This document shows positions 17,453 through 28,695 of a DNA stretch of 64,000 bases, in pieces. Within the stretch, counting starts at the first letter, position 1. Each line of letters opens with the position of its first letter. The DNA lies in assembly GCF_007845675.1 (NCBI RefSeq), contig NZ_VOBR01000014.1, positions 166,401 through 230,400 of the forward strand. The letters are read 5' to 3'. Under the pieces are notes generated by a model. That model saw only the letters and a program-made list of their open reading frames with translations, searched no databases and had not been told where the DNA came from. A program made the position numbers and the translations under genes. The stretch is from Lentzea tibetensis. GTDB taxonomy: Bacteria > Actinomycetota > Actinomycetes > Mycobacteriales > Pseudonocardiaceae.

Positions 17453-18511
17453 GTGACAGCAGTGGATCTGGGCCTACCCGTCGTGCGGGGCACCCCCGAT
17501 GTGACCGCCCGGCCGGACTCCCCCCTGCTGGTCGACCGCTTCGGCAGGGTCGCCACGGACCTCCGCGTCTCGCTGACCGACCGGTGCAACCTCAGGTGCA
17601 CGTACTGCATGCCCGCCGAGGGGCTCGACTGGCTGCCGAAGTCCGACCAGCTCACCGACGAGGAGCTCGTCCGGCTGATGCGGATCGCCGTCACCGGGCT
17701 CGGGGTCACCGACATCCGCTTCACCGGCGGCGAGCCGTTGCTGCGCAAGGGGCTCGAGCACGTGATCGCGGCGACCGCCGAGCTGCACCCGAGGCCGCGG
17801 ATGTCCATGACCACCAACGGCATCGGCCTCGACCGGCGGGCCGCCGGGCTGAAGGAGGCCGGGCTCAACCGGATCAACGTCTCGCTCGACACGCTCGACC
17901 CCGCCCGCTTCCGCACGCTCACCAGGCGCGACCGGATCTCCGACGTGTTCGCCGGGTTGCGCGGCGCCCGCGAGGCCGGGCTGACCCCGGTGAAGGTCAA
18001 CTCGGTGCTGCTGCGCGGGCAGAACGAGGACGAGGCCGTCCCGCTGCTGAAGTTCTGCGTGGAGAACGGCTACCAGCTGCGGTTCATCGAGCAGATGCCG
18101 CTCGACCCGCAGCACGGCTGGACCCGCACGAACATGGTCACCGCCGCCGAGATCCTCACCGAGCTGGGCACGGCGTTCACGCTCACGCCCGAGGAGGCGC
18201 CGCGCGGTGGCGCGCCCGCCGAGCGGTGGCTGGTCGACGGCGGGCCCGCGGTCGTCGGCGTGATCGCGTCGGTCACCAGGCCCTTCTGCGCCGCGTGCGA
18301 CCGCACCCGGCTGACGTCGGACGGCCAGGTGCGAAACTGCCTCTTCAGCCAGTCGGAGACGGACCTGCGCGGTGCGCTGCGCGCGGGCGCCTCGGACGAC
18401 GAGGTCGCGGATCTGTGGCGCGGCAACTCGTGGGCCAAGGCGGCGGGACACGGCATCAACGACGCCGGGTTCCACCAGCCCGACCGGCCCATGAGCGCGA
18501 TCGGAGGATGA
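17453..18511 (+). CDS. moaA: GTP 3',8-cyclase (MoaA)
   Basis: A 352-residue radical SAM enzyme that starts molybdenum cofactor synthesis by rearranging GTP. The N-terminal cluster CNLRCTYC (Cys45, 49, 52) binds the SAM [4Fe-4S]. The C-terminal FCAACDRTRLTSDGQVRNC supplies the second cluster. The RFTGGEPLLR motif is present. GTG 17453 is the start. moaD follows after 1 bp, so the two are an operon. The other moa genes (moaE, mog, moaC) lie 2.2 kb away on the opposite strand beyond rpfA. Confidence 0.96.
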   Translation: MTAVDLGLPVVRGTPDVTARPDSPLLVDRFGRVATDLRVSLTDRCNLRCTYCMPAEGLDWLPKSDQLTDEELVRLMRIAVTGLGVTDIRFTGGEPLLRKGLEHVIAATAELHPRPRMSMTTNGIGLDRRAAGLKEAGLNRINVSLDTLDPARFRTLTRRDRISDVFAGLRGAREAGLTPVKVNSVLLRGQNEDEAVPLLKFCVENGYQLRFIEQMPLDPQHGWTRTNMVTAAEILTELGTAFTLTPEEAPRGGAPAERWLVDGGPAVVGVIASVTRPFCAACDRTRLTSDGQVRNCLFSQSETDLRGALRAGASDDEVADLWRGNSWAKAAGHGINDAGFHQPDRPMSAIGG

Positions 18512-18512
18512 A

Positions 18513-18758
18513 GTGAAGGTTCGCTACTTCGCGGGTGCCCGCGCGGCCACCGGCACGGCCTACGAGGACATCGAGCTGACCGGTGAGCCGACCGTGGCCG
18601 ACGTGCTCGCGCTCGTCGGCGAGCGCCATGGCGACAAGCTGGGCCGCGTGCTCGCGGCGTCCAGCTTCCTGCTCGACGGGGTCGCCGTCCGCGACCGCCA
18701 CGCCCGCGTGCACGCGGGCGCCGAACTGGACGTGCTGCCGCCCTTCGCCGGCGGCTGA
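18513..18758 (+). CDS. moaD: MoaD/ThiS-like sulfur carrier
   Basis: An 81-residue ubiquitin-fold protein ending in the Gly-Gly tail (PPFAGG) that is thiocarboxylated and delivers sulfur to molybdopterin through MoaE. The beta-grasp start (MKVRYFAGARAATG) is typical of MoaD. GTG 18513 is preceded by GGAGG in the end of moaA. The position directly after moaA supports MoaD over ThiS. Confidence 0.93.
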   Translation: MKVRYFAGARAATGTAYEDIELTGEPTVADVLALVGERHGDKLGRVLAASSFLLDGVAVRDRHARVHAGAELDVLPPFAGG

Positions 18759-18894
18759 TCGTCTCCCCTGATCGCCTCCCCCAGACGTGAGCGGGGCGTC
18801 TCCGATGGCCCAAACCACGTGACGCAAGCCTCACTTTGCGTGATGTATAACGACCAATCTCAGAAAGAAAACGGACCGATAACGGCCCATCTGA

Positions 18895-19827
<933 letters not shown>

Positions 19828-19854
19828 TCTGAGCAGTTGAGCAGGAGCTAGACC

Positions 19855-19893
19855 TAGGGCCCTCACCGCGTCCCCCCGGCGGTGGGGGCCCTA
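19855..19893 (+). terminator. rpfA terminator hairpin
   Basis: TAGGGCCCTCACCGC (19855-19869) pairs with GCGGTGGGGGCCCTA (19879-19893). The stem is 15 bp with one G-T pair and a 9-nt loop, 28 bp after the rpfA stop. Confidence 0.8.
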
Positions 19894-19913
19894 CCTGTCT
19901 CGCGGTGAACGCG

Positions 19914-20660
19914 GGCACGTGTTCGCGGTGGTGTAGGGCCGGCGCTCGCTTCAGGGCGGCAGGCGCACACCCAGCCCGGTGCTGCGCAGGACGTTCGCGG
20001 CGGCGGGGCGAACGTGAGTTCACGCGGGCTGGGCGGCGAACCGGCCAACTCACGAGCTCACCGCATCACTGTTCCGCAAAGCGCTCACCGCCACAGCAGG
20101 CGCGTACGACGTGTTCGCGGCGGTGTGAGCCGGCGCTCGCCGCATGGCGGCAAGCGCACACCCAGCCCATCTACTCGGTCACCACACCGGACAGATCACA
20201 GCTGCCGAGCGAACGCGAGCTCACGCAGGCGTCCCCGCCGGGGGATCCCCTGACTTTCATTCTCCCAGCGAGCACCGACAGTTCGGCGCGCCAACAGCGG
20301 CCCCTGTGGACAACTGGCGCCCTGTGGACAACTCAGGAGAGCTAGGCGCGAACCTGGCCAACTCGAGTGCTCACCGCACCGCTGTTCCGCGAAGCTCACT
20401 GCCACAACAGGCGCGCCTGAGGTGTTCGCGGCGGTGTGGGCCCGTGCTCGGCCTCATGGCGGCAGACGCACACCCGCCCGGTCCGCGCACGAAGGTTCGC
20501 GGCAGCAGCGCGAACGTGAGCTCACGCGGGCAGGCGGCGAACCGCCCAACTCGCGAGCTGACGGCACCACTGGTCCGCGAAGCTCGCCGCCGCAGCAGGC
20601 GCACATGACGTGTTCGCGGCGCGGGGCCACCTGAGCCCCAGGCTCGCACGCGGCCCGCCA
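19914..20660. repeat. Degenerate composite intergenic repeat array
   Basis: This ~750-bp gene-free block is built from recurring modules. Module R (GTGTTCGCGGCGGTGT, then ...GGCGGCAAGCGCACACCC) begins near 19919, 20111, 20422 and, in shortened form, 20610. Module P (CCAACTC-CGAGCTCACCGCA, then CTGTTCCGC-AAGC, then CAGCAGGCGC) begins near 20043, 20357 and 20547. Module S (GCGAACGTGAGCTCACGC) begins near 20010, 20209 and 20509. Dispersed repeat copy 3 is embedded in it. GTGAGCTCAC is a 10-bp palindrome. No reading frame here looks coding. Confidence 0.65.
20225..20335 (+). repeat. Dispersed intergenic repeat, copy 3, with two DnaA-box-like motifs
   Basis: The block order is the same as in copies at 1186 and 10897. 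TGTGGACAA occurs at 20305-20313 and 20323-20331, again 18 bp apart as in copy 1. Confidence 0.72.
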
Positions 20661-20679
20661 CCACCTCAGCCCGCCGGGC

Positions 20680-21105
20680 TCAGGGGCAGTTGACCCACTC
20701 GTCGCTGCCATCGGCGAACACCTGCCGCTTCCACACCGGCAACCGCTTCTTGACCTCGTCGACGAGGTCGGAGCACAACGCGAAGGCCTCCTTGCGGTGC
20801 TCAGCAGCCACCGCGCAAGCCAGCGCGACGTCACCGATCTTCAACGGCCCGACCCGGTGCGACACGGCGAGCGCCCGCACGCCGGGGTAACGGCCAACGA
20901 GGTCAGCGGCCACCGAAGCGACGATGTCCGCCGCACTCGGGTGGCCCTGGTACTCGAGCTCGCGCACCGAACGGCCGCCGTCGTGGTCGCGCACGACGCC
21001 GGAGAACGTCACGACCGCGCCCGCGGCAGCGTCGGCGACCAGTGCGGCGTGCTCCTCGACGGACAGCGGCTCTTCGGTCACGGTCGCCCGCAGTACGACA
21101 CTCAC
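20680..21105 (-). CDS. moaE: Molybdopterin synthase catalytic subunit (MoaE)
   Basis: A 141-residue protein. GAVVTFSGVVRDHDGGRSVRELEYQGH and the later HRVGPLKIGD, EHRKEAFALCSDLVDEVKKRLPVWKRQ contain the conserved His, Arg and Lys residues of MoaE, which uses MoaD-thiocarboxylate to make molybdopterin from cPMP. It overlaps the end of the mog gene by 4 bp. Last gene of the moaC-mog-moaE operon. Confidence 0.95.
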   Translation of the reverse strand: MSVVLRATVTEEPLSVEEHAALVADAAAGAVVTFSGVVRDHDGGRSVRELEYQGHPSAADIVASVAADLVGRYPGVRALAVSHRVGPLKIGDVALACAVAAEHRKEAFALCSDLVDEVKKRLPVWKRQVFADGSDEWVNCP

Positions 21106-21584
21106 TGGTGGTCACCTCCACGCAACTGGTCGACCGCGTGTTCCAGCACGAGGCCGAGCACATCCAAGCCGTCCCGCACCCCGCCGGTGGAGCCGGGGAG
21201 GTTCACGACGAGCGTGCGACCCGCGACCCCCGCCACCCCACGCGAGAGCACCGACGCGGGCACACGGGGCCAACCGGCGCCCCGTACGGCGTCCGCCAGG
21301 CCCGGCACCTCGTAGTCCAGCACCTCGCGGGTGGCTTCGGGTGTCCGGTCTGTCGGGTTGATCCCGGTTCCGCCGGTCGTGATCACCACTGACGCGCCGG
21401 ACGCCACCGCGTCGCGCAGTGCCGAGGCGACCGGTGGGCCGTCCGGTACTACGGCCGCGTCGGGCACGTCGTAGCCGCGGTCGCGCAGCCACGACACGAT
21501 GATCGGGCCGCTGCGGTCCGGGTAGACGCCCGCCGCGGCGCGGTTGGACGCGGTGACCACCCGAGCGATCAAGGTCTCACCCAC
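21102..21584 (-). CDS. mog: MogA/MoaB-type molybdopterin adenylyltransferase
   Basis: A 160-residue protein. VVITTGGTGINPTDRTPEAT is the MoCF-domain signature, and LVVNLPGSTGGVRDGLDVL follows near the C-terminus. The enzyme adenylates molybdopterin before metal insertion. GTG 21584 is chosen (VGETLIARVVTASNRAA), which overlaps the end of moaC by 16 bp; longer forms would be inside moaC. Confidence 0.92.
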   Translation of the reverse strand: MGETLIARVVTASNRAAAGVYPDRSGPIIVSWLRDRGYDVPDAAVVPDGPPVASALRDAVASGASVVITTGGTGINPTDRTPEATREVLDYEVPGLADAVRGAGWPRVPASVLSRGVAGVAGRTLVVNLPGSTGGVRDGLDVLGLVLEHAVDQLRGGDHQ

Positions 21585-22042
21585 AGGCCGGACTTGCCAC
21601 CTTCCTTGCGTTCCACCCGCACGTCGGTCACCGAGGCCGCCGGGTCGACGGACTTCACCATGTCGTGCAGGGTCAGGCCGGCGACCGAGACGGCGGTCAG
21701 CGCCTCCATCTCGACCCCGGTGCGGTCGTTGGTCCGGACCGTCGCGGTGATCAGCACCTCGGCGGGCCCCAGTGCCAGCTCGACGGCGACGCTCGACAGC
21801 GAGATCGGGTGGCACAGCGGGACGAGTTCCCAGGTCCGCTTGGCCGCCATGATCCCGGCGATCCTGGCCGTGGCCAGTGCGTCGCCCTTCGGCAGGTCGT
21901 CCGCGCCGAGCAGGCCGATCACCTCGGCCGTCGTGCGCAGCACCCCGGTGGCCACCGCCGTGCGCGTCGTCGCCTCCTTGCCGGAGACATCGACCATGCG
22001 GGCCGCGCCGCTGGAGTCCAAGTGGGTGAACTGCTTGGTCAT
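21569..22042 (-). CDS. moaC: Cyclic pyranopterin monophosphate synthase (MoaC)
   Basis: A 157-residue protein. FTHLDSSGAARMVDVSGKEATTR at the start, KRTWELVPLCHPISLS and GVEMEALTAVSVAGLTLHDMVK contain the family's active-site residues. MoaC turns the MoaA product into cPMP. First gene of the minus-strand operon with mog and moaE, 64 bp downstream of the malic enzyme gene. Confidence 0.96.
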   Translation of the reverse strand: MTKQFTHLDSSGAARMVDVSGKEATTRTAVATGVLRTTAEVIGLLGADDLPKGDALATARIAGIMAAKRTWELVPLCHPISLSSVAVELALGPAEVLITATVRTNDRTGVEMEALTAVSVAGLTLHDMVKSVDPAASVTDVRVERKEGGKSGLWVRP

Positions 22043-22106
22043 GCGGCGATGTTATGCCTGATCAACCGGGAGCCGCGCTTGCGATCGGCTTTCTTTCCCG
22101 GCGCGG

Positions 22107-23498
<1,392 letters not shown>

Positions 23499-23599
23499 CG
23501 AATCCTCCCACGAAATCTGCTGCTCACGCGGGAAGTGAGCCTAGCCCCGGCCCCTTTGTGGAACTCACGCGACTCGACGAGTCTTAAGGCTGTCCTGAC

Positions 23600-23788
23600 T
23601 CAGGACTTGTTGATCTCCGTGACCGGGTGCGTGTAGCCGATCTCCTCGGCGGGCAGCGGGAACGTCACCATGCCGAACGGCGACAGCGCGCCCTGCATGT
23701 CGCTCGCGAGCTCACTCACCGGGTACCCGCCGTCCGGGCCCTCCGGCCACTGGGGGTCGACCCGCTCCGGGCGTGCGGCCTTGGCCAC
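23600..23788 (-). CDS. Small conserved actinobacterial protein, function unknown
   Basis: A 62-residue protein from GTG 23788, with GAGGAGG upstream at normal spacing. It starts MAKAARPERVDPQWPEG, is acidic and Pro/Gly-rich and ends in LPAEEIGYTHPVTEINKS, with no membrane segment. Its place between the moa/malic enzyme block and the helicase-associated gene matches Rv0863 of M. tuberculosis, as I recall. Much longer readings of this frame to 25300 are antisense to the helicase-associated gene and are rejected. Confidence 0.72.
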   Translation of the reverse strand: MAKAARPERVDPQWPEGPDGGYPVSELASDMQGALSPFGMVTFPLPAEEIGYTHPVTEINKS

Positions 23789-23852
23789 GATTCCTCCTCG
23801 GTGATGCCTGTGTCCGGACAAGTGTGCCTCACGCCCGTATACCGTGGTGCAG

Positions 23853-26099
23853 ATGTCCGGCATCACACTCGCCGACTGGCTGCGCGCACAGGACGACGCC
23901 ACGCTCGTGGCGCTGTTGCGCACGCGTCCCGACATCGCCACGCCCCCACCTGCGGACATGGCCGTGCTGGCCACGCGGATCGGGACGCGGGCGAGCGTCG
24001 CGCGGGCCTGCGAGGAACTCGACACGTTCACGCTGACCGTCCTCGAGGCGCTGGTGGTGCTGGACGCGGACACAGCCCCCGTGTCGTTGAACACACTCAC
24101 CGACCTGCTCAAGCTCAAGCCGAAGCAGGTCAAGCAGGCCGTGCAGCGGCTGCGCGACCGGGCGCTGGCCTGGGGCGAGGACCCGCTGCTGTGCGTGCCG
24201 CCGGTGACGCGCGAGGCGTTCGGGCAGTTCCCCGGCGGCTTCGGCCGCTCGACCGGGCAGCTCGTCGACCTGACCGGCGTGACCGACGCCGAGCGCCGGG
24301 TGCTGGACACGCTGTCCGCCGGTCGCCCGATCGGCGAGACCCGCGACGCGGCGCGCCTGGTCAGCCTGGAGAACGCCGAGACGCCGATCCAGCGGCTGCT
24401 CGCGCGCGGACTGCTCGTCCGCCGCGACCCGATCACCGTCGAGCTGCCCCGCGAGGTGGCGCTCGTGCTGCGCGGCGACCGTCCGATGGGGACGATCCAG
24501 CTCACCGAGCCGAAGCTGCGCACCCGCGACCTCACGCCGTCCGATGTGGACGCGACGGGTGGCGGTGAGGCGCTGGAGCTGGTGCGGCACGTGGAAACCC
24601 TCATCGCGAGCTGGTCCGCGGAACCACCGCCGGTGCTCAAGGCGGGCGGCCTCGGCGTGCGCGAGCTGCGCAAGGTCGCGAAGGACGTCGACGTGGACGA
24701 GCGGCGCGCCGCGCTGCTCGTCGAGCTCGTCGTCAGCGCGGACCTCGTCGGCAACAGCGAGGCGACCGAGCCGGAGTGGGTGCCGACGACGAAGGCGGAC
24801 GTCTGGATCGCCGCGAACGCGGAGAACCGCTGGGCGACGCTCGCGCAGGCGTGGCTCGACCTGCCGCGGCTGCCCGCGCTGGTCGGCCAGCGCGACGACA
24901 GGGACAAGCTGATCAACCCGCTGGCCGACGAGGTCCGCCGCCAGCAGGCGCCGCGCGACCGGCGCTGGGTGCTCGACGCGGTCGCCGCGCTCCCGCCCGG
25001 CACGTCGGTGCCGGACCCGGCCGCGCTCGCCGCCGTGCTGGGCTGGCGCGCACCGCGCCGGGGCGGGCGGCAGCGCGACGAGCTGGTGCGCTGGACGTTC
25101 GACGAGGCCACCGCGGTGGCGATCTTCGCGCACGGCGCGATCACGTCGGCCGGCCGCGTGCTGCTCGACGAGGGCCCCGGCGTCGCCGCCAAGCAGCTCG
25201 CCGAGTCGCTGCCCGCGCCGATCGACCACGTGCTCGTCCAGGCCGACCTCACCGTCATCGCGCCCGGCAGGCTCGAGCCGGAGCTCGCCGACGAGATCAA
25301 GCTCGTCGCGGACGTCGAGTCGGCGGGCAGCGCGACGGTCTACCGGGTCGGCGAGCACACCATCCGGCGCGCGCTCGACGCCGGGCGCACCGCGGACGAG
25401 CTGCACGAGCTGTTCAGGAGCCGCTCACGCACACCCGTCCCGCAGTCGTTGACCTACCTGGTCGACGACACCGCGCGGCGGCATGGGAGGCTGCGCGGCG
25501 GCGCGGCGGCCTCGTTCCTCCGCTGCGACGACCTCGCGCTGGTGAGCGAGGTGCTCGCGCACCCCGCGGCACACCAGCTCGAACTGCAACGCATCGCACC
25601 AACAGTGCTGGTCAGCCCGTTGCCGCTGGCCGACGTGCTGGACGGACTGCGCTCGGCGGGCTTCGCGCCCGCGGCCGAAGGACCGGACGGACGCGTGCTC
25701 GACCTGCGACCCGGCGGACGCCGGATCACGCCGAGGGCCCGCGCCACCCGGCGCCCCCTGTCGCCCTCCGTGCCCGGCGACGAGCAGTTGGGTGAACTCA
25801 TAAGGCTGGTGCGCGCGGGTGATCGTGCGGCTGCGACACCACGGGGTGAACGCATCTCCGTGCCCGCGAACCTCGGTGCGGGGCCGTCGGCCACCCTGTC
25901 GTTGCTCCAGCAGGCGGCGCGGGCGCGACGGAGCGTGCTGGTCGGCTTCGTCGACTCGCACGGCACGGCCGCGCAGCGCGTGATCGAGCCGACGATCGTG
26001 GGCGGCGGCGTCCTCGAAGGCTTCGACCACAGCTACGGCGAGGTACGAAGGTTCCCCCTTCATCGCATCACATCCGCCGCATTGGTTGACGAGGACTGA
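23853..26099 (+). CDS. Helicase-associated (Helicase_C_3/XPB N-like) domain protein
   Basis: A 748-residue protein from ATG 23853 (GTG 23844 also possible). The N-terminal half has repeated winged-helix-like segments ([42 protein letters not shown]). The middle (~residues 450-560) carries [39 protein letters not shown], the Helicase_C_3 / XPB-Ssl2-like region. The C-terminal part ([23 protein letters not shown]) resembles a WYL-like segment. No Walker motifs are seen. In many actinobacteria (Rv0862c) it neighbours XPB; here XPB lies 10.6 kb away. It probably helps XPB-type repair, an inference. Confidence 0.85.
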   Translation: MSGITLADWLRAQDDATLVALLRTRPDIATPPPADMAVLATRIGTRASVARACEELDTFTLTVLEALVVLDADTAPVSLNTLTDLLKLKPKQVKQAVQRLRDRALAWGEDPLLCVPPVTREAFGQFPGGFGRSTGQLVDLTGVTDAERRVLDTLSAGRPIGETRDAARLVSLENAETPIQRLLARGLLVRRDPITVELPREVALVLRGDRPMGTIQLTEPKLRTRDLTPSDVDATGGGEALELVRHVETLIASWSAEPPPVLKAGGLGVRELRKVAKDVDVDERRAALLVELVVSADLVGNSEATEPEWVPTTKADVWIAANAENRWATLAQAWLDLPRLPALVGQRDDRDKLINPLADEVRRQQAPRDRRWVLDAVAALPPGTSVPDPAALAAVLGWRAPRRGGRQRDELVRWTFDEATAVAIFAHGAITSAGRVLLDEGPGVAAKQLAESLPAPIDHVLVQADLTVIAPGRLEPELADEIKLVADVESAGSATVYRVGEHTIRRALDAGRTADELHELFRSRSRTPVPQSLTYLVDDTARRHGRLRGGAAASFLRCDDLALVSEVLAHPAAHQLELQRIAPTVLVSPLPLADVLDGLRSAGFAPAAEGPDGRVLDLRPGGRRITPRARATRRPLSPSVPGDEQLGELIRLVRAGDRAAATPRGERISVPANLGAGPSATLSLLQQAARARRSVLVGFVDSHGTAAQRVIEPTIVGGGVLEGFDHSYGEVRRFPLHRITSAALVDED

Positions 26100-26215
26100 C
26101 GGACAGTCATCCCCCTCTGGAGACGCACGTCCACCCGTGCGTGATCGCTTCGCCACCTAGCGTCGATTGGCGTGAACGTTCCCGACGTTCGCATCGACGA
26201 AGGAGGAGCAGCGCA

Positions 26216-27238
26216 ATGGCCATCACCCGGTGGGCGCGTAGAGCCGTCCTCACCGCCACGGCACTGGCGTTCGCCTTGCCGTTCTCGACCGGCACAGCTC
26301 AGGCTGATCCGATCATCCAGATCCTCGGCGACAACAACGTCAGCGCGAACGTCGCGGTCAGCGGCAACCTGGACTCCGTGCCGGTCGCCGCGAGCCTCGG
26401 TGCGAGCGTCAACACAGGCGGCGGCGTCACGCTCGACCTGGAGGCCAACGCCGGCATCGCCGTCGCGCTGGGTCTCTGCGGCGGAGCGCACGTCGACGCC
26501 TCGGTCGGCCTCGACGCCGGGGTCGACGCGGACGTCAGCGCGGACGTGGACCTCGGTGCGAACGTCGATGCGGATGTCGACGCCTCAGTCGACGCGGATG
26601 TCGATGCGGACGTCGATGCGGATGTCGATGCGGATGTCGACGCCTCAGTCGACGCGGACGTGGATGCGGACGCGTCCGTCGACGCGGACGCCTCGGTGGG
26701 CGCGGACGTGGACGCCGGCATCAGTGCGAGCGTCGACCTCGGCGGCACCGTGGACGGCGTGCTCCACGCGGCGGGCAGCCTGCTGGGCGGGCTGAACGTG
26801 AACGTCGGCGCCAACGTCGATGCGGACGTGGACGCTGATGTGGACGCCTCTGTCGATGCCGACCTCGGTGTGGACGCGGACGTCGATGCCGATGTGGACG
26901 CCTCGGTCGGCGGGATCAACGCCGACGCGGACGTGACGCTCAACCTGGGCAACGGCAACTGGGTCGACCTGGACCTCGGCAACCTGCACGCATCCGCGGA
27001 CGTGGGTGCGGACGTGGACGCGGACCTCGGTGTCGACGCCAGCGTCGATGTCGACGCGGGTCTCGACGTGGACGCGAGCGTCGACGCCGACGCCGACGCG
27101 AGTGTCGGCGTCAACGTGGACAGCAACCTGCTGACCGTCGACGCGGGTGTGGACGCCAGCGTGGACGCGAGCGTCGACCTCGGCAGCGGCGACGTGAGCG
27201 CCAACGCCTACGTCGGCGCCAACCTCACCATCGGCTGA
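26216..27238 (+). CDS. Secreted Asp-Val-Asp-Ala repeat protein
   Basis: A 340-residue protein from ATG 26216 with AAGGAGGAG upstream. A signal peptide ends at AQA-D (~residue 29). The mature part is built almost entirely of Asp, Val, Ala, Ser, Gly, Leu and Asn. The commonest motif is [12 protein letters not shown], in runs at residues ~95-165, ~200-230 and ~260-330, separated by LGG/NVNVG spacers ([17 protein letters not shown]). No Arg or Lys follows the signal peptide, so it is extremely acidic. Alternating acidic/hydrophobic residues suggest beta-strand or calcium-binding solenoid structure; this is inference. No anchor or sortase motif is seen. A cell-surface or matrix role is possible. 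Confidence 0.82.
   Translation: MAITRWARRAVLTATALAFALPFSTGTAQADPIIQILGDNNVSANVAVSGNLDSVPVAASLGASVNTGGGVTLDLEANAGIAVALGLCGGAHVDASVGLDAGVDADVSADVDLGANVDADVDASVDADVDADVDADVDADVDASVDADVDADASVDADASVGADVDAGISASVDLGGTVDGVLHAAGSLLGGLNVNVGANVDADVDADVDASVDADLGVDADVDADVDASVGGINADADVTLNLGNGNWVDLDLGNLHASADVGADVDADLGVDASVDVDAGLDVDASVDADADASVGVNVDSNLLTVDAGVDASVDASVDLGSGDVSANAYVGANLTIG
26560..26700 (+). repeat. Tandem 12-bp coding repeats
   Basis: GTCGATGCGGAT-like 12-bp units run in tandem and encode DVDA. Copies are nearly identical at the base level, so the array can change length by slippage. Confidence 0.8.
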
Positions 27239-27309
27239 TCAACGAGCACACCCACGACGAGAGGACAGCGCCGCTGGACGTTCCCAACTGAATCTGGCCG
27301 CAACAAAGG

Positions 27310-27335
27310 CGCGCACCCCGTGACAGGGGTGCGCG
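27310..27335. terminator. Bidirectional hairpin terminator
   Basis: CGCGCACCCC (27310-27319) pairs with GGGGTGCGCG (27326-27335), a perfect 10-bp stem with a 6-nt loop. GTTTT follows on the plus strand. It serves the repeat-protein gene and the convergent conservon. Confidence 0.82.
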
Positions 27336-27356
27336 TCTCGCGTTTTCAGGTGTTGG

Positions 27357-27962
27357 TCAGCCCGCGCGGACGGACATCCACTGGCGCATCGCGTGCTCCA
27401 CCAGCGTGATGAGCGTCTGCTTCGTCGACTGCCGGTTGCGCGCGTCGCACGTCACGATCGGCACCGACTCGTCGATCGTCAGCGCCTCGCGCACGTCCTC
27501 CAAGCGGTGGTGCAGGAGGCCGTCGAAGCAGTTGACGCCGACGACGTACGGCAGCTGCCGGTCGTCGAAGAAGTCGATCGACGCGAACGCGTCCGCGAGC
27601 CTGCGGGTGTCGACCAGCACGATGGCGCCGATGGCACCCCGCACGAGGTCGTCCCACATGAACCAGAAGCGGTGCTGACCCGGTGTGCCGAACAGGTACA
27701 GGATCAGGTCGCTGTCCAGCGACACACGACCGAAGTCCATCGCGACCGTCGTGGTGACCTTGTTCGGCGTGGCGGAGAGGTCGTCCACCCCCGCGCTGGC
27801 CTCGGTCATCACCGCCTCGGTGGTCAACGGGACGATCTCGGACACCGAGCCGACGAACGTCGTCTTGCCCACACCGAAGCCACCCGCCACCACGATCTTG
27901 GCAGACGTCGTCGGCTTCCGTGCGCCCTCGGCGCCCTGGGGACTAGAGCCTGCGAAGCCCAC
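27357..27962 (-). CDS. cvnD: Conservon GTP-binding protein (CvnD-like)
   Basis: A 201-residue small GTPase. P-loop GGFGVGKTT (residues 27-35), switch region with TTTVAMDFGR, G3 as FGTPGQHRF and a G4-like VGVNCFDG. This is the MglA/Ras-like GTPase of actinobacterial conservons. GTG 27962 gives the usual N-terminus; it overlaps the DUF742 gene by 20 bp. Last gene of a four-gene operon. Confidence 0.93.
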   Translation of the reverse strand: MGFAGSSPQGAEGARKPTTSAKIVVAGGFGVGKTTFVGSVSEIVPLTTEAVMTEASAGVDDLSATPNKVTTTVAMDFGRVSLDSDLILYLFGTPGQHRFWFMWDDLVRGAIGAIVLVDTRRLADAFASIDFFDDRQLPYVVGVNCFDGLLHHRLEDVREALTIDESVPIVTCDARNRQSTKQTLITLVEHAMRQWMSVRAG

Positions 27963-28665
27963 TGAGCACCCTCTCCAGGAATTCAATGGAAGGCCGGTCC
28001 CCCACGACCAAGCCGCCCTGGTGAATCAAAACCAATCCCATGCTTGCCATGTCGCCGATCAACACCCGCACGACGCCAAGTGGCAAGCGTAGGAGTGCCG
28101 CGACCTCGGCCACCGACCGAGTGTCCACACACAGCCCGCAGATGGACCTGTGCTCGGGCAGAACGGCGGCATCCCGCTCCAACCCGCGCTCGCTGGTGGA
28201 CACCAGCGCCTCGATGGCCAGGTCGTAGTCCGGCCTGGTACGCCCGCCGGTGCGAGTGTACGGACGGACCAGCGAGCCTGAATCGGCCGCCGAGCTCTCC
28301 TCGTGCCGCACCGCCGGCTGGGGGCCGGTCGTGTACGGCAGTTGTTCGGGCACCGCCTCGGGGACCTCGTGCTGACCGAAGAGATCAGCTCCGGGGCCAC
28401 CGAACAGCCCGCTGCCGTACCCGTCGATGTCGAACCGGTTCGGCACGTCGTCGTACGGGTACGACGACGAGTCATCCACCTCACGCTGAGACATATCGCC
28501 TAGCCCTTGCCCTGTAACCCGCTCATCGTGGGGTGCGTCCTCGGCTTCCTCGAGTTCGGGGTGGTCGGCTTCCGGCTCGTCGAATTGGAACCCGCCGGCT
28601 GCCCACTCCTGGTAGTTGAAGTTCCTACCGAAGCGACGGCCACCGGCGCCAGGTCTTCCAGCCAT
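27943..28665 (-). CDS. cvnC: DUF742 conservon protein (CvnC-like)
   Basis: A 240-residue protein. The C-terminal ~120 residues are a DUF742 winged-helix-like domain: SLVRPYTRTGGRTRPDYDLAIEALVSTS, then EHRSICGLC, SVAEVAALLRLPLGVVRVLIGDMASMGLV and IEFLERVLSGLRRL. The N-terminal half is acidic and low-complexity (EPEADHPELEEAEDAPHDE), longer than in typical CvnC (about 120 residues). Confidence 0.92.
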   Translation of the reverse strand: MAGRPGAGGRRFGRNFNYQEWAAGGFQFDEPEADHPELEEAEDAPHDERVTGQGLGDMSQREVDDSSSYPYDDVPNRFDIDGYGSGLFGGPGADLFGQHEVPEAVPEQLPYTTGPQPAVRHEESSAADSGSLVRPYTRTGGRTRPDYDLAIEALVSTSERGLERDAAVLPEHRSICGLCVDTRSVAEVAALLRLPLGVVRVLIGDMASMGLVLIHQGGLVVGDRPSIEFLERVLSGLRRL

Positions 28666-28695
28666 TTCCCTCTCACCCCGTACGGTCAGTGAGGT

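Noticed and set aside
20225-20335. Chromosomal origin of replication
   Set aside because: Only two DnaA-box-like motifs, no dnaA/dnaN/gyrB neighbours and no AT-rich unwinding region; similar copies lie at other sites.
19914-20660. CRISPR array
   Set aside because: Repeat modules are long, degenerate and unevenly spaced, with no uniform spacers and no cas genes.
26560-26700. CRISPR-like short direct repeats
   Set aside because: The 12-bp units are contiguous and encode a protein repeat.
26299-27204. Ser/Thr/Ala-rich open frame on the minus strand
   Set aside because: A mirror of the repetitive Asp-Val-Asp-Ala gene; the plus strand has the signal peptide and ribosome-binding site.
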